A DNA stretch of 64,000 nt from Sorghum bicolor (taxonomy: Eukaryota > Streptophyta > Magnoliopsida > Poales > Poaceae), in contig NC_012878.2 in the NCBI RefSeq assembly GCF_000003195.3, positions 52,638,629-52,702,628 on the forward strand, given 5' to 3'. Shown here in pieces: positions 56,425-64,000 of this stretch. Position 1 is the first letter of the stretch, and each line of letters starts with the position of its first letter. The position numbers and the translations under genes were made by a program. The notes beneath the pieces are model-generated. The model was not told the DNA's origin and ran no database searches. It saw nothing but the letters and a program-made list of their open reading frames with translations.

Positions 56425-58135
56425 CTCTCCCTCTGATCCACGAGTTGTTCTCGCCATTTCTTTGTCATTTCTCCATCTTCTGATGTGAATATCTAGAATC
56501 ACCGGCCGGCCGCCGATGAGGAAGCGTTTTGGGTTCTCTGTTCTCTCTCGCGGCTTGGCTCTGTTCGATCCATGGTCTCCCTGTTTTGTGTGTGTAAGCA
56601 TCTTCAGGGCTGCTTCAGCGCTCTTTGCCTCGGAAGTCGAGTGGAAACTGGAGAGCGATAAAAACACTGAGCGATTGTAAGATCCAAGCCAATCTGTACA
56701 AACAGAATTACTAGTTTGAGTTCATCTGGGTTTTGTTTATCTGCAAGTTGCTTGGCATTGTTGGGTTGTTGTGCTCTGAATCCTCGTGTTTCGCTGGGAG
56801 TGCGGAGGAGGCCAGGACCAGGAGTGCCGCACTACTGCTCGCCGGTCGCCGCGACGCCGTGGAAGATGACTTCCGGTCAAACTTAAGCCCCCCGTGCATC
56901 TGCCTCTGCAGGGCACTGCACCGGCGGCGACGTGTCGACGGCAGCAGCGATGGATCCGAAATCTGCGACCGGTTTGTCCAGCAGCTGCCCGACCAGCTTT
57001 ATGCCCGGCCAGCTGTGAAGAATCACTCGCCTTCAGTATTTCTTCTGACTTCATGAGCACGTGTTAGCCCGGCATGGTCGCAAGTAAAATTTGACTCTTT
57101 TGTAGAACGAAGAAGATGCATGAACTGAACACTTTATCTGTTTTAGCTTAAGATCTTGTTTAGTTCACCCTGAAAACCAAAAAGTTTTCAAGATTTTCCG
57201 TCACAGCGAATCTTGTAGCACATACATGAAACATTAAATATAGACGAAACCAAAAACTAATTACACAGTTTAGCTGTAAATCACAAGACGAATCTTTTGA
57301 TCCTAGTTAGTCTATGATTGGATAATATTTATCACAAACAAACAAAACAAAAGTGCTACAGTACCGAAAACTTTTCAATTTTTGGAACTAAACAAGGCCT
57401 AATTGTTAGAAGAAAAAAATATGGAACTAATAAGATTGAAATTTGAATGACAAGACTTATAGTCATGACATGATAAGACATGTGCTACAATATGACCACC
57501 ATAACTCAAATTTACAATTAAAGGCATATTGAAAATATATGGAGAAAAACAAATATAAAAATATCGAATAATTGATAAGTTACAACCAAATAAACATCAG
57601 AATATCTACACATGTATTGTGTTAGAAAATGAAGGCACACACTGAGCAGTGGTAATAACTTTTATTAGTGTAGATATTAATTACATGAACTTCATTGATC
57701 CTAGTCTATGCAGAAACATAGTTTGTTTTACTAGTAACAGTAGAAATAAAAATGTACACAAAATCATGATAAAAAAGCATAGTGTATTTTTGACTGTACT
57801 AAGATACATGAACTGAACACTTTATCGATTAAGATCTAAGCACTTACAACAATTTCCTTTTGAAAAAAAAATGCAGTCAAACTGCTGAAAAACCATTTCC
57901 CCATGGCCTTACTTCCTACTATACAGCAATAATGTGATGTGTCCTACGTTTCTTGTACATGTTACAGAAGGCTACCCTGGCTGTCTACAGATGATGCCCG
58001 CAAAGTTGGGGCCTCCAAACAAATCAACAAAACCACTATAGATTGTGTACATAATCTGTGTCGAGTCAAAAAAGAATCACAAGTAGTGCGAGCATGTCCT
58101 GCCAATCGATGCGGCAGTGAGTGTGGTTCATCCGG
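56425..58135. other. Intergenic between DUF4228 and WRKY
   Basis: The two genes converge on this interval, so it includes both 3' untranslated regions. A Tourist-like MITE lies at 57152-57399. The block 56760-57060 is GC-richer but has no recognisable protein. The remainder is AT-rich. Confidence 0.55.
57152..57399. mobile_element. Tourist-like MITE with TAA target duplication
   Basis: Left end decayed to GATCTTGTTTAGTTCACC; right end GGAACTAAACAAGGCC is intact. TAA flanks it at 57149-57151 and 57400-57402. Confidence 0.88.
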
Positions 58136-60644
58136 TCAGAACAGGAGCGGCTGCTCAAAAAACATGTCGTCTCGTGGCTCGTCCTTGGCGTAGTACATCG
58201 CCTCGTTCGTCGTCGTCGTCTGCTGCTGCTGGTGGCTCGTGTAAGAGTACGCCGCCGTGCCCGCCGGGTGGCCGAACCCGGACAAGGCGAAGCCGCTCTC
58301 CGCGGCCTGCATCATCGGCGCGCCGCCGTGCAGGCCGCCGCTGGCCCCGAAGCCGAACCCATCGGCGGTCCGGACGAGGCCGCCATGCTGCTGCTGCTGC
58401 TGGTAGCAGCTCCCGCCGCCGGCCTGCTGCGGCATCTGATGCGCCGCCAGCGCGGCGCGGTGGTAGAGCGAGGCGCTGCTGCCGCGCGCCGGCGGCACGT
58501 CGTGGTTGTGCTTGCCCTCGTACGTGGTGACCACCGCGCGCGTGTCGTGGCACGCACGCTCCACGTGCTTCCGCACTGGGCACCCTGCAGTCGTGCACTT
58601 GTAGTAGCTCCTGCAAGACGTGCATGCATGCATGTGAGCTCACACGCGTCGAAACTCGAACGCTTCCGTCGTCGCAGCAGCCAGCAGTATAGTACGTACC
58701 TCGGGTTCGGGTTGCCCTTGACGACCTTCTGCCCGTACTTGCGCCACCGGTAGCCGTCGTCGAGGACGTCGATGTCGCTCATCGTTTGCACGACGACCCT
58801 CGGCTCCCGCACCGTCCGGTTGTTGCCGGACAACGAGACCCCTCCGTCGCCGTCGCCACCATCTTTCCTCCTGGGAAGGAACCGTAACACGTTAACACCC
58901 ATGCTGCAACACGCACTGAACAGACTGCGTGTTCGTTCGAAAGTTCGGTGCCTCACCATCTCTTGGAGTCGGGTTCATCGTCGTCGAGATCGTCGGCGCC
59001 GGCGAAGTTACCGGCCAGCCGCGAGCTGACGCCGTTGATCTCGTCGTCGCCGCCGAATGACCCCGACGAGTTCTCGGGCGTCGCCACGGGTGTGCCGGAC
59101 AGCGCGCCGAAGGAATGCTCGGGCACGGCGTCGCCGACGCTCTGCAGCACGTGCGACGCCGGCGCCGGCGCCGAGCTTGCGCTCCGGCGGGTGCTCTGCG
59201 GCTTCGGGTGGTTGTGCGCGCCCTTGTACACGATCTCCGTGACCTGCCCGTCCGGCGACCGCTCCACCTTCTTCTTGGTGGGGCAGCCCGGGAAGCTGCA
59301 CTTGTAGTAGCTGCGCGGGTTCTCGCTCCCCTTCATATTCTTCTGCCCGTACTTGCGCCAGTTGTACCCGTCGTCCGACGACGGCCGGTTGCTCTGGCTC
59401 TGCTCGCGGAAGCAGCCGGATACCGCCGGCCCGGGAGCCCCGCCGTAGCCGCCGTTCCCGAGCATGCTGTTGTCAGGCTGCGCCGCCGCCGGCGCCTCGA
59501 ATTGCGTACACGGTTCCTGGTAGGCCCATGGCGGCTGCTGCTGCTGCTGCTGCAACTCGCCGCCGTTGTACGAGTCTCCTACTCGTCCCTACATATATAT
59601 AACAGTGCAGCGCTATTTTTAGACATCAAATACGTATGATTTAAACAATATAATGATTTTCGAATTAAAATGGACTTTGCTCTACTCGGTCTTGAGAATC
59701 GCTCGACATTATTGACTATCGTGAATTAGTGCTATAGTAGATTTGTGATCATTGAAAGCAACAGTTGGGGGCATGCATGCATGAGATCAACATCTGGCGT
59801 CATGAGAGATGTCCAAATTATCCAAATAAAGTTAAAAAAAGAACATGTCAGCATCTTAAAACAGGACACACATTAGTACTACTACAGTACTACAGGCGCT
59901 ACAAGCTACAGGCAAACTGCTAGAGACGAGTGCGTGGACTTTCTTGACTGGAGTTTGCTTGCTGCCTCTGTATTCAGATATTCTACCGTGAAGTACTAGT
60001 TCATGATGTCAATCATATCGCTTACCAACGGCGCCATCAGCACTGATGACTGCAGATAGGACGCCGAGTGCGAGGCACCGGTCATCGTCGACGTCGACGT
60101 CGCCGGCGGTGCGGACGCCGCCGTCTGGAACGTGAAGTCGGTGTACTGCTGCTGCTCGGTCTTTACGCTGCCGCTTAGGCTCTCCGACGTCCCCATCCAG
60201 TTGAAGGGCTCTGACGGGATCGCGCCCGTCGTCGGCGACGGGAATAGCTGAAACATCAGCAAAACCTTCGCGTTAGCAACTGACAGGCGGCAAACAAACA
60301 TGCTCGACGCAACAACGCACGTTCATGCATGCACGCCGGCGGCTCCGTGCGTGCTAACTTACGCTGGGAGTGAGGAGGATCGGCGAGTCGAGGATGCCGG
60401 AGAAGGCGTGGAGGTACGACGCCGGCGACGCCGGCGGGTGCGACGACGACAGCGGGAGGGAAGGCGGGGTCATGGCCTTGAACTTGGACAGCCCGACTCC
60501 CCCGTTGTCCGCCGCTCCGCTGCTAGAAGCTGAGGAGCCACCGCCGCCTAGGAAGTTGGCGAAGGAGGTGGTCGGGAACGAGAGCGCGACCGGCCCAGAG
60601 TTAGCCGCCAGCGTTCCGCCGAAGCTCCCCGGCGTCGAGGTCAT
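58136..60644 (-). CDS. WRKY: Group I WRKY transcription factor (two WRKY domains)
   Basis: Five exons on the minus strand, 60644-60363, 60247-60026, 59588-58957, 58870-58700 and 58610-58136, encode 593 residues. Two WRKYGQK cores are present, at 245-251 and 421-427, each with a C2H2 zinc ligand set (YYKCSFPGC...HNH and YYKCTTAGC...HNH). Group I WRKYs bind W-boxes and act in defence and stress; the N-terminal Ser-Pro cluster ([29 protein letters not shown]) is the MAP-kinase target region in WRKY33-type proteins. The second WRKY domain carries the conserved intron after NPNPR, as in the family. The first domain reads [19 protein letters not shown], where QV usually follows WRKYGQK. A poly-Gln stretch lies near 181-186 and a Gln/Thr-rich C terminus follows. 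The start was set by the TATA box at 60785. From memory of grass gene order it may correspond to rice WRKY70; this was not checked. Confidence 0.94.
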
Positions 60645-60784
60645 CGCAGGCGAGGAGAGGAGGGTCGTCGGAGGCTGCCGGAGGGAGGCAAGACGAAGAC
60701 GAATGGAACGAGAAGCAGCCGGGCGGGCGACGGCGTATAGGATGGTGAAGTGATGTCGAGAGTCGAGACCGACCCGTCTGCGGC

Positions 60785-60822
60785 CTATATAGACGTTCGA
60801 AAGTTTGACCATTGACCAGTCA
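60785..60822 (-). promoter_or_regulatory. TATA box and W-box pair of the WRKY promoter
   Basis: The minus strand has TATATAG at 60785-60791, about 140 bases before the ATG. Directly upstream, TTGACC occurs on the plus strand at 60805-60810 and 60812-60817, followed by GTCA (TGAC reversed) at 60819-60822. TTGAC[CT] is the core W-box bound by WRKY proteins. Confidence 0.75.
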
Positions 60823-61200
60823 GCGCTCCCCGGGCGTCTGACTGGCGTGCGGCTGCGCAGCGGCCATTCCACACTTCCCCCGCTCGAAGATCCTCCTCAC
60901 CCACCAATGGCGGGACGGGAGCGCGTCCTGCAGGCCCGTGGGCCCCCATGGTTGGCCGGTGCGGGTCGCGGTGACGGCGTGAGCCAGCGGTGGAGTGGCG
61001 GTCGGGGATGGTTTCTTTGACCTGCTCAAGGGTCCTGGGGGGGGTTCTTATTAATTCCTAGGATTATTTGAAGTTAAACTTTTCAAACTGATTAAATATT
61101 TTTTAAAAAGCTAAGATTTATAGTATCAAATTAGTATCACTCTAAAAAGTTTTAGTATCCGATGTGACACTCAAAAATTTTTCATCTTCAATTTAAATAG

Positions 61201-61436
61201 GGCCTTAATTCCTTCCCAAATCCTAATTTTTTTAAGATTCCTGTCACATCGAATCTTTAGACACATGCATGAAACATTAAATATAGATAAAAATAAAAAC
61301 TAATTACACGGTTTATCTATAATTTGTGAGACGAATATTTTAAGCCTCGTTAGTTTATAATTAGACAATATTTATCACATACAAACGAAAATGCTACAGT
61401 GCCGTTTCCTAAAAATTTTTGGAACTAAACAAGGCC
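61201..61436. mobile_element. Tourist-like MITE, decayed left end
   Basis: GGCCTTAATTCCTTCCC to GGAACTAAACAAGGCC, with interior phrases CACATCGAATCTTTAGACAC and AAAATAAAAACTAATTACAC. No clean target duplication. Confidence 0.82.
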
Positions 61437-61532
61437 TTAGTCAAATCTTAACAAAATTGGCTAAATTTTGTAAATTAATTTATTTAGGGACGGAGGGAGT
61501 ACTAAGGGCTAATCACATCGTGCTGATCGGAA

Positions 61533-61774
61533 GGCCTTGTTTAGTTTTAAAAAAATTTGGAAAATTAACACGGTAGCACTTTCGTTTGTATTTGACAAAT
61601 ATTGTCCAATCATAGACTAACTAGGCTCAAAGGATTCATCTCGTCAATTCCGACTAAATTGTGTAATTAGTTTTTATTTTCGTCTATATTTAATACTTGA
61701 TGCATGCGTCTAAAGATTCGATGTGACGGAAAATCTAAAAAAATTTGCAAAATTTTTTTGAACTAAACAAGGCC
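61533..61774. mobile_element. Tourist-like MITE
   Basis: Reverse-oriented full-length copy, GGCCTTGTTTAGTTTT to GAACTAAACAAGGCC. It lies 96 bp from the preceding copy in the opposite orientation, so the two could pair as a large hairpin. Confidence 0.88.
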
Positions 61775-62429
61775 TTAGTTTACGCGAGGTGAATCAGAGC
61801 GAATCTATGCAGCGGTGAGCGCGGCGAATGGGAGGACTGCCCTGCGTAGCAAACCGTCGTAGATAAAGTGAGCTCGGTGTGTTTTAAAATTCGATTTGCA
61901 GCTGAAATTTCCACTGCTCTCCGGTTGTCAAAATGGGTCGTGTTGAACGGTTCTGCAGCTGAATTCTTTTTTGCTCCGTTTATCTGGTATGGTTGCAACT
62001 TCAGCTTCTAGCTGCAGCTGGAGGAGTCAGCAGACTCGGAAACGGTGATTATTCTGGATTATTGTATTGCTTGCTGGTAGAGGTGGAGCTATGGATGATC
62101 GAATTTGTAAGGTAGCAGGTACCTTGACCTGTTCTTTGATCACTCTACTGCGTACTTCAAAGAAACCTGTATTTAGTGGCTCGCTTGACTTGGCTTATAT
62201 AGCCTTATTAGCACTGCGTGATGCATGAGCATGACTTCGTAAGTTTTGACGAGCACTGGCCCCAAAACTGCAAAAGCTTATAGTTCTTAAGCCATGCGTG
62301 CAGACAAAATTAGCTTCAAACGCACCAGATCTCGGCAAACAGATCTATCGAAGTCCATGGTCTCCGTCACGACAGATCAGTTAAAAGCCCCCAAGGACAG
62401 GACAGCAGAAGGGGTGTTCACTGAAGTAG

Positions 62430-62462
62430 GGACGGGACGGGACGGGAACGGGAACGGGACGC
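62430..62462. repeat. GGGAC/GGGAAC simple repeat
   Basis: GGGACGGGACGGGACGGGAA followed by further GGGAACGGGACG units. The repeated GGG runs at 2-4 base spacing satisfy a G-quadruplex pattern on the plus strand. A related GGAAC repeat occurs at 62753-62772. Confidence 0.8.
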
Positions 62463-64000
62463 CCCCGACACTTCGCAGCAGCGCGCTACGAAAAGAAACG
62501 TGACTGGCTGACTGCCCTGCCGTGCGCGAAGCGTTTTCGACCAAAAACGGACGGACCGCCGCCGCCCCGCCCGTCCGTCGCCGCGCGCCCGCGGCACGTG
62601 CGAGACCGACCTGACCTCCGCGCGCCCCGCCGTGGCAATGGCAAGTCGCGCGCACGGGCAACGGACGGACGCGTGCACGCGGCTTCGTTTACGTTTTTAC
62701 TCGCGCGCCAGTCGAGTTCAGACGCCGAACCGAACGGCAGGCAGGCAGCTCGGAACGGAACGGAACGGAACGCATGTGATTCTCCTTCTCGAGTCGACGC
62801 CTCGCGCCGTACGCTCGCCTGGGCGATGACGATTCTCGGAAGATGGCCGGCCGCGGCCGGGGACGGTCAAGAGGCGTTCCGTTCGTGCCACTGCCCACCG
62901 CCAAAACTTTCTGAGAAATTGCCTCCCGAGTGGAGGCAGGCAAAAGGGGCAACGCGTGATAGTAAGAGCTGTTCTCCATGCATGGCTCTTTGCTTGGGAC
63001 GGAGGAACAGGGAAATGGAAGGCGAGAAGCTGTGCTTACTTGAACGGAGAACCGGTCTTATTCTGCTGGTGGTGATGATGCATTCTGAAAACCATGTTCT
63101 ACCACAAACATACGTACCTTTCATTGACTTTGGCACGGGGTTCGATGAGAGTTATTTGTACCAGTGTAACGCCTCAAATGTATCCCTCTCCAAGAAAGGT
63201 AAAAAAAAAAGTGCAGCACAACAGATGACGGTATGGATTATTGGTCTGCTGAACGTTTCAAGCATACTCTGTTCATCCCAGATCAGAAAAATTTGCCATT
63301 GAGCAAGAGATTCCTCAGGCAAGTCATGCTAGTAAAATAGAGAGAAAATTTTGAAGTTCTCACAAGAAAAATAAACATTCGATCATCGATTAGTAGACTA
63401 ATTAATCATTGACAATGACAGCTATTGATCTAATCTGCTATAAAGCAAACAACTTTGCCATTAAGAAAATGAAAAGCTCACCCCAATACCATATACCAGA
63501 TTCCAGGTGACGATTTTGCTATGAATCAAATGCTTCCCTTCGGAACTATAATGAAAACAGATGATGAAACGGGTGGCGGTGTTGAACTTGTCAAAGTTAT
63601 ATATATCCTGGCAATCTCCTGTGCAGATCCTAGACGAATGGTTTGCTACTGAACCGGGAACTGAAACTGTCATGCTGTAAGTTTTACGATTGTTGGAGAA
63701 GAAATAGGTATAACAGGAGAGGAGAGAAGAGAGATCACTTGGACACTAGTGCAGTAATAAAAGGAGATGCCGTGATCACGGAAGAAGGCTTATCCCAGAA
63801 TCATATAAAATTCCACGATGAAACATGAGAGTATGGTGGAAAGAATGTGCATGTAGATAAAGGCTGAGACAACAACCATTGCTCAAATTGCTGCGACAAA
63901 TGGACGGACTATCAGCAGCAGCACACTTCCGTTATCATGAACACACCAGCAGATACTGAACAACAAATGAGAGATCTATACAATAATTGCACCTCACATC

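Larger units (their letters stand above)
60823..64000. other. WRKY upstream region and distal intergenic DNA
   Basis: The first 200 bp are the GC-rich distal WRKY promoter. Two Tourist-like MITEs lie at 61201 and 61533, with a lone Stowaway-type end (GGACGGAGGGAGTACT) at 61489. A GC-rich block follows at 62400-62900 with GGGACGGGACGGG repeats. From 62950 to the window end the DNA is AT-rich. No gene is supported, though a gene could begin beyond the right edge. Confidence 0.5.

Noticed and set aside
55473..56483. A 336-residue frame overlapping the DUF4228 gene
   Set aside because: It begins upstream of the TATA box, and in the overlap it is an Arg/Gly-rich alternative frame. The shorter frame has the DUF4228 signature and myristoylation start.
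62598..63302. A 234-residue open frame near the right end
   Set aside because: Composition changes abruptly along it, and no family motif or splice pattern supports it. It seems to be a chance frame across a GC-rich island.
63461..63673. A 70-residue minus-strand frame with the phrase FDKFNTATRFIICFHY
   Set aside because: It could be one exon of a gene beyond the window, since plausible splice signals flank it. I cannot assign a family or find a partner exon, so I do not annotate it.

Overview
The window is plant nuclear DNA, most likely from a panicoid grass, and Sorghum bicolor or a close Andropogoneae relative fits best. The reasons are GC-rich monocot coding exons with GT-AG introns, many short Tourist- and Stowaway-like elements between genes, and close resemblance of every gene to grass families. 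The species call is inference; I could not run a search.

Ten protein genes are supported. In order: a PYR/PYL/RCAR abscisic-acid receptor (minus, 3762-4412); a DREB-type AP2/ERF factor (plus, 10231-12071); a CHX cation/H+ antiporter (plus, 12776-15501); the exocyst subunit EXO70B1 (minus, 18183-20186); a PRA1 prenylated-Rab acceptor (plus, 27627-28280); sorting nexin 2 (plus, 32533-35934); a plastid RETICULATA-RELATED protein with a ChaN-like domain and DUF3411 (plus, 36638-44704); an AKR4C aldo-keto reductase (plus, 45471-48237); a DUF4228/PADRE protein (plus, 55864-56424); and a group I WRKY factor (minus, 58136-60644). I derived exon boundaries by hand from splice signals, reading phase and family conservation. 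Every spliced gene closes to one open frame.

The space between genes is mostly transposon-derived. About twenty copies of one Tourist-like MITE family (ends GGCCTTGTTTAG / CTAAACAAGGCC, several with TAA, TTA or TAG target duplications) are scattered through the window, eleven of them packed into 49-54 kb. Other elements are a 2.2 kb solo LTR inside a 260-bp tandem duplication (22-24.8 kb), a 1.2 kb foldback element with another MITE nested in one arm (25.4-26.7 kb), and a LINE remnant inside intron 1 of the RETICULATA-RELATED gene. That LINE carries an inverted pair of short LTRs, one of which holds a Stowaway copy.

Several genes belong to stress biology: the ABA receptor, the DREB factor, WRKY, AKR4C and DUF4228. 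Three consecutive genes (EXO70B1, PRA1, SNX2) belong to membrane trafficking. This is neighbourhood, not an operon; each gene has its own promoter and several show a clear TATA box. I see no rRNA, tRNA, CRISPR or convincing miRNA gene, and no evidence of a wholly new gene system. The most unusual signals are structural: a partly duplicated exon start with a decoy splice site and a GC-AG intron in the CHX gene, the nested and inverted repeats, and a W-box pair next to the WRKY TATA box.
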